A program made the translations under genes and the position numbers. A stretch of DNA of 64,000 nt from Arthrobacter oryzae. Lineage in GTDB: Bacteria > Actinomycetota > Actinomycetes > Actinomycetales > Micrococcaceae. The notes beneath the pieces are model-generated. The model saw only the letters and a program-made list of their open reading frames with translations. It had not been told where the DNA came from and made no database searches. Of this stretch, positions 36,389-43,902 are shown one piece after another (positions within the stretch are counted from its first letter, which is position 1; the number at the start of each line of letters is the position of its first letter). The stretch lies in assembly GCF_003634095.1 (NCBI RefSeq), contig NZ_RBIR01000001.1, forward strand, positions 372,001 through 436,000. Reading direction: 5' to 3'.

Positions 36389-36710
36389 TGGTGACTGCTG
36401 TCCTGCACGCTGCCTGATGATCCCGCTGTCCCTTCATGTACCGTCTCCGCGGTCCGCGGAGCCGTTCCGTTTATGGGCGGCATGGGCCGCCGGTTGCCGC
36501 CCGTGCCGCACCCTCCGGGCAGACCGGACAGGCGACCGCGGACAGCCGATTTCCAGCATGGCACACGGGTGCAGCGCGACAGCCGGGTTTGGGCCCCGTC
36601 GCCGGAACTGCAACGGGAACGATATGAGGCCGATACAAAGTTGATACCAAATCGGGGTGTGGGCCGCTGTGCCGGCACGCGGAGAGTGTGCTGGCACAGC
36701 GGGGAACGCG
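36389..36710. other. 322-bp gap between the GerMN lipoprotein and the PheS-like gene
   Basis: Apart from the hairpin at 36664-36702, a TTGGTA-N17-TCATAT pair on the minus strand (near 36618-36645) could be a lipoprotein promoter, leaving a long leader of over 200 nt. No gene was seen. Confidence 0.35.
36664..36702 (-). terminator. 15-bp hairpin after the PheS-like gene
   Basis: CCGCTGTGCC (36664-36673) pairs with GGCACAGCGG (36693-36702); the stem continues five more pairs inward with one G-T wobble, leaving a 9-base loop. It starts 9 bases beyond the stop of the minus-strand PheS-like gene. No T run. Confidence 0.7.
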
Positions 36711-37829
36711 CTACCCTGCGATGAGTTCCTGGACCTGGCCTTCATGCAGGGCGATGTAAACATCGTCCCGGATCTGATTCGCCTCCGGATCTGTCATGGT
36801 CCGGGCGAGCGGGCGCAGCACCAGGCGGATCAACGCATTGGCCTGCCCATCGCGGCTACGGAGCCGCTCCTGCGCTGCCGCGGGAAGGTCCCTGTGCGAA
36901 GTGAGGGCCAAGAGTTCGACGCTTTCCAGGTCCTCGGCTTTCCGGCCCAACGCGGTCCGCACCCGGTCCCCGAGGACTTCGCCATCCAGGTCCCCGGGAA
37001 CGAGGATCGAAATGTCCCGGCGGATGGAAGGCATTTGGGAGACGCGTTTCCACGGCGACAGGTCCAGCATCTGCCGTTTGATGCGAGGGTCCGTAGACCG
37101 AAGCAACCTGATGTCAGGGATGCCTTTGCGGAGCATTAGGGCCCGGTCCAAACCCATCCCCAGCGCCAGTCCCGACCACTTCGCGGGATCCAGCCCGGCT
37201 TCGGAGAAGAGATGCGGCGCCATCAAACCGCATTCCGCGAGTTCGAGCCATTCCCCGGCCATGAGGACATCGACCTGCACGCCGTCCCGGGTATAGGGGT
37301 GAACCGCCGGAACTGCACGCCATTGCGCTCCCGGAAGCACCGCCTGCACCACTAAGGCGATCATGTCCTGCAGGGTGCCAGAGCCGAGTTGTGCCCGCGA
37401 GCTGACCCGCCAGAGGTCCACCTGATGGGGCGTCCCCACGTGCGTGCGGTCGATGGAATCGCGCCGATAGACCAGGCCGGGGATGGCCCAGAGCTCGTCC
37501 ATGGATTCGTCGGCATCCAGGGCCCGCAGCAGCGACGGGACGGACGCCGAGGTGTGGCTGCGGAGCATGACCGTCGGGCTGACGTAGCGGGAGTATTTCT
37601 GATCCCGCGTGACAGCCGAGGTGCTGAACCCCAAGCGGTCGTAGTTGTCGGCCACACTCACCAGGGGGCTGTGGCGAAGGATCCGTTCCCGCACGCTCCA
37701 TTGCCCGCGGAGCGTATCGATGACCCCTTGCAGCAGTGCCTGCATGGCATGCGGCTGGCTTTCCGGATCGGAGAGATCACGGATGGTTAGGGCGTCCTGG
37801 AGTTCGGAGGGACTGAGATAAGTGAGCAT
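36711..37829 (-). CDS. PheS-like single-chain ligase with C-terminal FDX-ACB domain (SrmL-type, function unknown)
   Basis: 372 residues. The core resembles the catalytic subunit of phenylalanyl-tRNA synthetase: a motif 2 region at about 119-138 (LVYRRDSIDRTHVGTPHQVD) and a motif 3 region at about 220-241 (GLALGMGLDRALMLRKGIPD). Residues 262-372 resemble the FDX-ACB anticodon-binding domain normally at the end of PheT (PSIRRDISILVPGD, then LRPLARTMTDPEANQIRDDV). So it is laid out like mitochondrial PheRS. The N terminus is short, without the PheS coiled-coil arm. It fits the family annotated as PheS-related mystery ligase SrmL; substrate unknown. Confidence 0.78.
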   Translation of the reverse strand: MLTYLSPSELQDALTIRDLSDPESQPHAMQALLQGVIDTLRGQWSVRERILRHSPLVSVADNYDRLGFSTSAVTRDQKYSRYVSPTVMLRSHTSASVPSLLRALDADESMDELWAIPGLVYRRDSIDRTHVGTPHQVDLWRVSSRAQLGSGTLQDMIALVVQAVLPGAQWRAVPAVHPYTRDGVQVDVLMAGEWLELAECGLMAPHLFSEAGLDPAKWSGLALGMGLDRALMLRKGIPDIRLLRSTDPRIKRQMLDLSPWKRVSQMPSIRRDISILVPGDLDGEVLGDRVRTALGRKAEDLESVELLALTSHRDLPAAAQERLRSRDGQANALIRLVLRPLARTMTDPEANQIRDDVYIALHEGQVQELIAG

Positions 37830-37833
37830 TGAG

Positions 37834-37896
37834 GGTCCTTGTGTTCGGATTCAAGTGGTGGCTAAATCCCCCCGACTCAAATCCGGCGCCAGGACC
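37834..37896 (-). promoter_or_regulatory. Folded 5' leader pairing the ribosome binding site of the PheS-like gene
   Basis: Read on the minus strand, GGTCCT (37896-37891) pairs with AGGACC (37839-37834), and inside it GGATTTGAGT (37884-37875) pairs with ACTTGAATCC (37856-37847) over ten pairs with two G-T wobbles around an 18-base loop. The AAGGA ribosome binding site, six bases before the ATG at 37829, is in the outer stem, so the fold would block translation. This suggests a cis-acting control element, possibly a riboswitch or a protein-binding leader. Confidence 0.6.
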
Positions 37897-38052
37897 TAGG
37901 CGCGCGCCTCAGTGCCCTCGCGACCGGAGACCGGCCGGGGGCACGTAAATCGACGCGTGGAGAGCATGGAGCGACTCTACTCCCAAAAGTGCGTGCATGG
38001 AGCGGTGGACCGGATCCGAACGGTCCGCCGGACCTCCGAATTCGGGGAAGCG

Positions 38053-38916
38053 TTAATCTCCAAGACTCAACTGCCGGGCGTGGAAGTCGAAGTGCAGCGT
38101 GGGGTAGGCGTAGACGTCCCGGACGGTCATGACGGGCTTGAAGAAGGGGTCCCACTTGTCCGGGAACGGCATGGACCGGGCCAGGGACTCCGGGGTCTCG
38201 CGTTCCAGCCTTCGTGACAAGGCCAGGATCGTCTTATCCAGTTTCCGGCCCATCCGGTGCCTGTTGTAGACGAGGGCGGCGGTGCGGGAACCCCAGTAGT
38301 TCACGGCGTCGAACGGGCGGGTGCCCGCGTTCAGTCCGGCGGCGAACGCAATGCCCACGCCCCCGGGGAGCCTGCTGACCGCCCGGACCAGGGGAAGCAG
38401 AGCGCGGACGACCATGTATCCGAAGACCATGTGGAAGAGCAGCTCTTCATTGGTCCACCGCGTGCCGTGGCTTTTGCGGCGCAGTGCCTCCGGCGTTGCG
38501 CTTCCCAGCCAGGCGTCGAGGCGGTGGACGGCGCGGCGGTACCCGGCCGCGATCTCCTCGCCTGTCGGCTCGTGGGCCTGCGCTCCCACCCTCAGGTCAG
38601 CCGGCGGCTGTGGCCTGACGCCGCGGATCGCCTGGCGGAGGGATTGCAGGTCCGGCTGTCCCGACAGGCCATGCCCGCTCGGGTACAGCCGGCAGGTGAC
38701 GGCCGGCAAGGCGTTGGACGGGTAGAGATCCGTCCCGTCAATGATGAAGGTCGGTGATCCGCGGAACGAGGCGGCGGCCGCGTCAGCGTCCGTGGTGATT
38801 TCGGTGACCGTCAGCAGCGCCGGATCGATGCCCTCCAGTTCCAAGGCGCTGGCGAACAGCTCCCGGGCCGAGGCGCCGTGGGGGCAACCGGGAATCGTCA
38901 GCAGTTCGATGCGCAT
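38053..38916 (-). CDS. Thioredoxin-like domain fused to a DinB-like domain
   Basis: 287 residues. Residues 1-95 look like a thioredoxin/alkylmercury-lyase-type domain: MRIELLTIPGCPHGASAREL, with Cys11 but no second Cys of a CxxC, then FRGSPTFIIDGTDLYPS. From about 125 to 287 it resembles the DinB/YfiT four-helix family, with RRAVHRLDAWLGS, RWTNEELLFHMVFGYMVVRA and a C-terminal His-rich LHFDFHARQLSLGD that could bind metal. Many DinB-fold proteins are thiol-dependent (mycothiol or bacillithiol) transferases, so a thiol link is plausible but not shown. Confidence 0.7.
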   Translation of the reverse strand: MRIELLTIPGCPHGASARELFASALELEGIDPALLTVTEITTDADAAAASFRGSPTFIIDGTDLYPSNALPAVTCRLYPSGHGLSGQPDLQSLRQAIRGVRPQPPADLRVGAQAHEPTGEEIAAGYRRAVHRLDAWLGSATPEALRRKSHGTRWTNEELLFHMVFGYMVVRALLPLVRAVSRLPGGVGIAFAAGLNAGTRPFDAVNYWGSRTAALVYNRHRMGRKLDKTILALSRRLERETPESLARSMPFPDKWDPFFKPVMTVRDVYAYPTLHFDFHARQLSLGD

Positions 38917-38963
38917 GGCCTCATTATGGCCCCGGACGCCAACGCGGCGGCCGGGGCATCAGC

Positions 38964-40334
38964 TCAGGTGCCTGCGCCGGATCGTCCGTGAGTCAATCCG
39001 GTGGGGAAGCCGACCAGCACCGGCTCCGGGGCCGCGCAGCAAGTGGACTCTGATGCGGCGGCTGCCGGAGCGTCGCAGCTGGTGCCGGCGTCGGAGGAGC
39101 ACACGCCGGTTTCGGGCAGTTCGAGCTGCACTTTGTCTGCCGCTTCGCGGTCACCGGCCAGGGCTGCGGCGACGGAGCGGACCTGTTCGTAGCCGGTGGC
39201 TAGCAGGAAGGTCGGCGCGCGGCCGTAGGACTTCATGCCGACGATGTAGAAGTCCTTCTCCGGGTGGGCCAGCAGTGCCGCACCGTGCGGGGGGACGGTG
39301 CCGCAGGAGTGGAATTCCGGGTCGATGAGCGGCCCGAGTTCGGTGGGCGCCTCGACGGCGGGGTCCAGGTTCAGCCGGAGCTCGCGCAGGATGGCCAGGT
39401 CGGGGCGGAAGCCGGTGCAGGGCACCACGACGTCGGCCTCCAGAGTCCGGCCGTCAACGGCCTCGACGGAGACGTGCGAGGCGAGGGATTTCAGCGAGGC
39501 TATGCCGAAGCCGGTGTGCAGTTCGATGGTTCCTGCCTCGACGAGGCGGCGCAGGCGGGCACCCAGCTGGCCGCGGGCAGGCAGGCCGTCGGCGTCCCCG
39601 CCGCCATAAACCTTCTCGGCGGACGCCCCGCGGAGCGCCCAGAGGATCCGGGTGTCCGGTTCTTCCTTGGCCAGGGCGGCGAGGCTGATCAGGGTGTTGG
39701 CGGCGGAGTGTCCGGCGCCGACGACCAGGACGCGGCGGCCGGCAAACACTCCACGGTCGCGGCCGGTGACGTCGGGCAAGGGCGAGGAGATCCGGTCCGC
39801 GGCGGTGTCTTCGCCCATGGCGGGAAGCCCGGAGGTCCCGAGCGGGTTCCGGGTGGACCAGGTGCCGGAGGCGTCGATGACCCCGGCCACGGTGTGGTCG
39901 CGGCTTCCGCCGTCCTCGTGCTCGACGCGGACGATGAACGGTGTGCTGTCGCGGTTGCGGGTGTGGGTCTTGTCGAGGCCGGCGCGGGTCACCGCGATGA
40001 CCCGGGCGCCGGTCTGCAGCTTTGAGCTGATGGCCGGGTGCGCGGCCAGCGGGGCGAGGTAGCTGTCGATGAGTTCCCCGCCGTAGGGGAGGGCGGTGGG
40101 CCGGGGAGACTCCCAGCCGGAGGCCTCGAGCAGGCGGACGGCGGCTGCATCGATGTTGTACCGCCAGGGGGAAAACAGCCGGATGTGGCGCCACTGCTCG
40201 ATTGCGGCGCCCGCGGACGGGCCGGCCTCGAAGATCAGCGGTTCGAGGCCGCGTTCGATCAGGTGGGCCGCGGCCGCCAGGCCCACGGGCCCGGCACCGA
40301 TGACAGCAATGGGAAATGAAGTGTTTACAGCCAT
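38964..40334 (-). CDS. arsO: Flavin-dependent oxidoreductase of the arsenic cluster (ArsO-like)
   Basis: 456 residues from ATG 40334, with GAGGA upstream. Two Rossmann motifs are present: GAGPVG at 13-18 and VLVVGAGHSAANT in the middle, as in flavin-binding monooxygenases. The C terminus has an unusual cysteine cluster (GVCSSDAGTSCDAP, then STCCAAPEPV) that could bind arsenite. The gene set acr3-arsC-trxB-arsO on one strand with arsR opposite matches the arsRBOCT order of Streptomyces plasmids, where ArsO is a putative flavin monooxygenase. Its substrate is not established. Confidence 0.78.
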   Translation of the reverse strand: MAVNTSFPIAVIGAGPVGLAAAAHLIERGLEPLIFEAGPSAGAAIEQWRHIRLFSPWRYNIDAAAVRLLEASGWESPRPTALPYGGELIDSYLAPLAAHPAISSKLQTGARVIAVTRAGLDKTHTRNRDSTPFIVRVEHEDGGSRDHTVAGVIDASGTWSTRNPLGTSGLPAMGEDTAADRISSPLPDVTGRDRGVFAGRRVLVVGAGHSAANTLISLAALAKEEPDTRILWALRGASAEKVYGGGDADGLPARGQLGARLRRLVEAGTIELHTGFGIASLKSLASHVSVEAVDGRTLEADVVVPCTGFRPDLAILRELRLNLDPAVEAPTELGPLIDPEFHSCGTVPPHGAALLAHPEKDFYIVGMKSYGRAPTFLLATGYEQVRSVAAALAGDREAADKVQLELPETGVCSSDAGTSCDAPAAAASESTCCAAPEPVLVGFPTGLTHGRSGAGT

Positions 40335-40371
40335 GGTGTCCTCTGGTTCGTCCTTAGGGTTGGCCTGATGC

Positions 40372-41346
40372 TCAGGAGTGCGTCGGTTCCTCGACGAGTG
40401 CCGTGGCGATACTGTCCGCGTCCTCCAGCGCGGCAAGGTAGCGTTCGGCGTCCAGTGCCGCGGCGCAGCCGGTGCCGGCGGCGGTAATGGCCTGGCGGTA
40501 GCGGTGGTCCACGGCGTCCCCGCACGCGAAGACACCGGTCAGGTTGGTGACCGTGGTGGGCGAGTCCACCTTGATGTAGCCCTCGGCGTCGAGCTCCACC
40601 TGGCCGTGCAGCAGCTCGGTGCGCGGGACGTGGCCGATCGCGACGAAAATCCCCGTGGCCGCCAGCTCCCGGGTGTCACCGGTGCGGGTGTCGGTCAGGG
40701 TCACGCCGGTGACCTTGGACTCGCCGTGGATCTTGGTGATGGCGGAGTTCCAGGCGAAGCGGATCTTGGGGTTGTCCTTGGCGCGCTGGGCCATGATCCG
40801 TGAGGCGCGCAGTTCGTTCTTGCGCACGACGACGGTCACGGACTTTCCGAAGCGGGTCAGGAAGGTTGCTTCCTCCATGGCGGAGTCGCCGCCGCCGACG
40901 ACGATGATGTCCTGGTCACGGAAGAAGAATCCGTCGCAGGTGGCGCACCAGGACACGCCGTGGCCGCTGAACCTCTTCTCTTCGGGCAGGCCGAGTTCCT
41001 TGTAGGCGGAGCCGGTGGCGAGGATGACGGCAGGTGCTTCGTGGGTCTCGCCGCCGCCGGTGACGACGCGCTTGAGGTGGCCGGCGAGCGTCACGTCGGT
41101 GACGTCGTCGAATACCACCCGGGCGCCGAATTTCTCGGCCTGCTGCTGGAGCCCGTCCATCAGCTCCGGACCCTGGATGCCGGCGGGGAAGCCCGGGAAG
41201 TTCTCCACCTCGGTGGTGTTCATCAGGGCACCGCCCGCGGTGACGGCCCCGGCGATGACCAGCGGCGCCAGCCCGGCGCGGGCGGCATAGATCGCCGCGG
41301 TGTAGCCGGCGGGGCCGGATCCGATGATGATCAGCTGTTCAGTCAT
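40372..41346 (-). CDS. arsT: Thioredoxin reductase of the arsenic cluster (ArsT)
   Basis: 324 residues. FAD site GSGPAG at 9-14, redox pair Cys134 and Cys137 in [14 protein letters not shown] site [15 protein letters not shown], and the C-terminal [14 protein letters not shown]. It is a full-length, normal TrxB. Its position between arsC and arsO indicates that it supplies reducing power, through a thioredoxin encoded elsewhere, to ArsC. The symbol trxB is equally valid. Confidence 0.88.
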   Translation of the reverse strand: MTEQLIIIGSGPAGYTAAIYAARAGLAPLVIAGAVTAGGALMNTTEVENFPGFPAGIQGPELMDGLQQQAEKFGARVVFDDVTDVTLAGHLKRVVTGGGETHEAPAVILATGSAYKELGLPEEKRFSGHGVSWCATCDGFFFRDQDIIVVGGGDSAMEEATFLTRFGKSVTVVVRKNELRASRIMAQRAKDNPKIRFAWNSAITKIHGESKVTGVTLTDTRTGDTRELAATGIFVAIGHVPRTELLHGQVELDAEGYIKVDSPTTVTNLTGVFACGDAVDHRYRQAITAAGTGCAAALDAERYLAALEDADSIATALVEEPTHS

Positions 41347-41356
41347 GACTGGGCTC

Positions 41357-41779
41357 CTACCTGGCGGCCGGGGTGAGGGAGGCGATGAGGTCCTCGATGC
41401 GGGCCTTGATGTCGTCGCGGATCGGCCGGACGGCGTCGATGCCCTGGCCGGCGGGGTCTTCGAGTTCCCAGTCCTCGTAGCGCTTGCCCGGGAAGATCGG
41501 GCAGGTGTCGCCGCAGCCCATGGTGATGACGACGTCGGATTCCTTCACGGCCTCGGTGGTGAGGACCTTGGGGATTTCGGCGGACATGTCGATGCCGAGT
41601 TCGGCCATGGCCTCGACGGCGGCCGGGTTGACCTTGTCCGCGGGCTGCGAGCCGGCGGAGCGGACCTCGATGGCGCCCTGGGACAGGGTGGTGAGGAAGG
41701 CGGCGGCCATCTGGGAGCGGCCGGCGTTGTGGACGCAGACAAACAGGACGGACGGCTTCTTGGCGGTTTCGGTGCTCAT
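41357..41779 (-). CDS. arsC: Arsenate reductase, low-molecular-weight phosphatase type
   Basis: 140 residues. The P-loop CVHNAGR runs from Cys15 to Arg21, with the phosphatase DP loop at EDPAGQG near 107-113. Two more cysteines, Cys89 and Cys93 (GCGDTCPIF), fit the thioredoxin-coupled three-cysteine enzymes. It reduces arsenate to arsenite, which Acr3 exports. A thioredoxin reductase gene follows directly, which supports thioredoxin coupling. Confidence 0.93.
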   Translation of the reverse strand: MSTETAKKPSVLFVCVHNAGRSQMAAAFLTTLSQGAIEVRSAGSQPADKVNPAAVEAMAELGIDMSAEIPKVLTTEAVKESDVVITMGCGDTCPIFPGKRYEDWELEDPAGQGIDAVRPIRDDIKARIEDLIASLTPAAR

Positions 41780-41802
41780 CGGAGGTCTCCTGGGGTGTGG
41801 GG

Positions 41803-42900
41803 CTAGACGAAAATCGGGCTGGGAGCGAAGTAGCGTTTGCGGGCCTGCAACGCCACGTAAACCAGTGCAACAAGGACTGGGACTTCAATCAAGGGGCCGA
41901 CGACGCCGGCGAGGGCCTGCCCGGAGGTAACGCCGAACGTGCCGATCGCCACCGCGATGGCAAGTTCGAAGTTGTTGCCGGCGGCGGTGAACGCGAGGGT
42001 CGTGGTTTTGGCGTAGCCGAGGTCCAGCCAGCGGCCGATCAGCATGCCGGCGCCGAAGACCACCAGAAAGTAGACGAACAGGGGCACCGCGATGCGGGCG
42101 ACATCCAGAGGGCGTGAGGTAATGGTGCCGCCCTGGAGGGCGAACAGCAGGGTGATCGTGAAGAGCAGGCCGTAGAGCGCCCAGGGGCCAAGCCGCGGCA
42201 GGAACGTCCCTTCATACCAGTCCCGGCCCTTGGTCTTTTCGCCGATGGTGCGGGTGAGGAATCCGGCAAGGAGCGGCAAGCCAAGGAATATGAGTACCGA
42301 GGCCGTGATCGCCCAGAAGGAGAAGTCGGCACTGGTGGCCGGCAGTCCCAGCCAGACGGGCAGCACCTGAAGGTAGAACCAGCCCAGCGCGCCGAACGCG
42401 ACGACCTGGAATACGGAGTTGATGGCCACCAGGACGGCGGCGGCCTCCCGGTCACCGCAGGCGAGGTCGTTCCACACCATCACCATCGCGATGCAGCGCG
42501 CAAGGCCGACGATGATCAGTCCGGTCCGGTACTCCGGCAGATCCGGGATAAAGATCCAGGCCATGGCGAACATGAACGCCGGCGCCAGAACCCAATTGAG
42601 CACCAGCGAGGTGATCATCAGTTTGCGGTCGGCGAGGACGCGGTGAGTTTGGTCGTAGCGGACCTTGGCCAGCACCGGATACATCATCACCAGGAGTCCG
42701 ATAGCGATAGGCAGGGACACCTCGCCGATCTTCACCGCTCCCAGTGCAGTGTTGAGTCCGGGAACAAAACTGCCGAGCAGAAGTCCCAGGAGCATCGCCG
42801 CCACGATCCAGACCGGGAGAAAGCGGTCCACGGTGGAGAGCCTGCCGGCGGTGTCGGCCTCTCCGGGCGCGGGCGGCGGTGTTCGAGTCTGGATGCTCAC
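41803..42900 (-). CDS. acr3: Arsenite efflux permease Acr3
   Basis: 365 residues from GTG 42900, with AGGAG at 42905-42909. About ten membrane spans of the BART/ACR3 fold. The essential Cys of span 4 is Cys136 in LARCIAMVMVWNDLACGD, and the conserved Glu is in GNNFELAIAVAIGTFG. The protein exports arsenite using the proton motive force. It is divergent from arsR and first in the acr3-arsC-arsT-arsO run. Confidence 0.95.
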   Translation of the reverse strand: MSIQTRTPPPAPGEADTAGRLSTVDRFLPVWIVAAMLLGLLLGSFVPGLNTALGAVKIGEVSLPIAIGLLVMMYPVLAKVRYDQTHRVLADRKLMITSLVLNWVLAPAFMFAMAWIFIPDLPEYRTGLIIVGLARCIAMVMVWNDLACGDREAAAVLVAINSVFQVVAFGALGWFYLQVLPVWLGLPATSADFSFWAITASVLIFLGLPLLAGFLTRTIGEKTKGRDWYEGTFLPRLGPWALYGLLFTITLLFALQGGTITSRPLDVARIAVPLFVYFLVVFGAGMLIGRWLDLGYAKTTTLAFTAAGNNFELAIAVAIGTFGVTSGQALAGVVGPLIEVPVLVALVYVALQARKRYFAPSPIFV

Positions 42901-42928
42901 GGGGCTCCTGTGCTGCTGTGCTGCTCGG

Positions 42929-42989
42929 CAAGATTGATGAATGTCGATATCTGAAGTATCACTGCCTATATCGATCAATGTCAATCTTG
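42929..42989. promoter_or_regulatory. Divergent ars promoter with 22-bp imperfect inverted repeat
   Basis: Left arm 42929-42950 and right arm 42968-42989 are inverted repeats identical at 16 of 22 positions, with ATATCGA and AATCTTG at the ends. On the minus strand TTGACA (42984-42979), 17 bp and TGATAC (42961-42956) form a good promoter for acr3, within the repeat. ArsR bound to either arm would block it, and would also cover the arsR promoter. Confidence 0.65.
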
Positions 42990-42991
42990 TG

Positions 42992-42997
42992 CATAAT
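42992..42997 (+). promoter_or_regulatory. Probable -10 box of arsR
   Basis: CATAAT ends seven bases before the arsR ATG at 43004, so the transcript would start at the ATG and be leaderless. There is no purine-rich ribosome binding site between. The -35 region overlaps the right operator arm. Confidence 0.45.
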
Positions 42998-43003
42998 GGG
43001 TTT

Positions 43004-43354
43004 ATGAGCTCTCCGCAAACACTCGAGCCCGCGGTCGACGCGGACTGCTGCGCGCCGACGCAGAAACCGGCGATCAGTGCCGGCGAGGCGCATCACAGGG
43101 CGCTGGTCTTCAAGGCCCTGGCGGACCCGAACCGCCTGCGCTTGCTCTCCATCGTCAAGAGGGCCGACGGCGGCGAGGCCTGCGTCTGTGACCTTACCGA
43201 ACCGCTGGACCTGGGACAGCCCACCGTGTCACACCACTTGAAGATCCTGGTGGAGGCAGGACTGCTCAGCCGGGAAAAGCGCGGCACCTGGGCGTATTAC
43301 TCACTCGTGCCCGGTGCTGTTGAGCGCACCGCCGGGCTTTTGGCCTCCCTGTGA
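43004..43354 (+). CDS. arsR: ArsR-family arsenical repressor
   Basis: 116 residues. Winged helix: HHRALVFKALADPNRLRLLS, then LGQPTVSHHLKILVEAGLLS. The N-terminal Cys15-Cys16 (DADCCAP) and Cys60/Cys62 (ACVCDLT) resemble the arsenite site of Corynebacterium glutamicum ArsR, which uses a Cys-Cys pair near residues 15-16 plus a distal Cys, rather than the E. coli ELCVCDL type alone. It should repress acr3 and itself. The end overlaps the next gene by GTGA. Confidence 0.93.
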   Translation: MSSPQTLEPAVDADCCAPTQKPAISAGEAHHRALVFKALADPNRLRLLSIVKRADGGEACVCDLTEPLDLGQPTVSHHLKILVEAGLLSREKRGTWAYYSLVPGAVERTAGLLASL

Positions 43355-43875
43355 TCGGACAGAACTCGCCGGCCGCCGCGATTCGTCCCATGCGCGACGA
43401 CGACTGGCCGGCCGTTCGCCGGATCTACCGCGAAGGCATCGACACGGGTCATGCCACTTTTGAAACCGAGCCGCCGGAGTGGGAGTACTTCGACGGTTCG
43501 CGGCTTCCGGACCATCGTCTGGTGGCCGAAACGGAAACGGGCTTAGTGGTGGGCTGGGCCGCGGTGTCCGCGGTCTCTTCCCGCCCCGCCTACGCCGGCG
43601 TGGTGGAGCACTCGATCTACGTTTCCGGTCAGGCGCGCGGACTCGGCGTGGGCACGGCACTGCTGAAGACCTTGACCGTATCGACGGAGCTGGCCGGGAT
43701 CTGGACCATCCAGGCCAGCGTTTTCCCTGAAAACCAGGCGAGTCTGAAGCTCCACCTTGCCCAGGGGTTCAGAATCGTGGGCCGCCGGGAACGCATCTCT
43801 CGATCCACGCACGGTCCGCGGCCCGGTCAATGGCGGGACACCCTTCTCATAGAGCGCCGCTCGGCTGCGATCTGA
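43351..43875 (+). CDS. GNAT N-acetyltransferase, ArsN/PAT-like
   Basis: 174 residues from GTG 43351, overlapping arsR by four bases. It is close to phosphinothricin acetyltransferase: IRPMRDDDWPAVRRIYREGI, then ATFETEPPEW, VVEHSIYVSGQARGLGVGTA (acetyl-CoA loop) and ASVFPENQASLKLHLAQGF. ArsN1, a PAT relative in ars operons, acetylates the arsenic antibiotic arsinothricin. Co-translation with arsR points to that role, but a plain PAT activity is not excluded. Confidence 0.8.
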   Translation: MIGQNSPAAAIRPMRDDDWPAVRRIYREGIDTGHATFETEPPEWEYFDGSRLPDHRLVAETETGLVVGWAAVSAVSSRPAYAGVVEHSIYVSGQARGLGVGTALLKTLTVSTELAGIWTIQASVFPENQASLKLHLAQGFRIVGRRERISRSTHGPRPGQWRDTLLIERRSAAI

Positions 43876-43902
43876 CTCCTGGAGTCGGCGGCTCTGGCTC
43901 GT

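Noticed and set aside
37834-37896. tRNA gene before the PheS-like gene
   Set aside because: The 63-nt element has a 6-bp end-pairing and an ACTCAAATCC stretch like a T loop, but no T stem, D arm or anticodon arm of proper size could be built.
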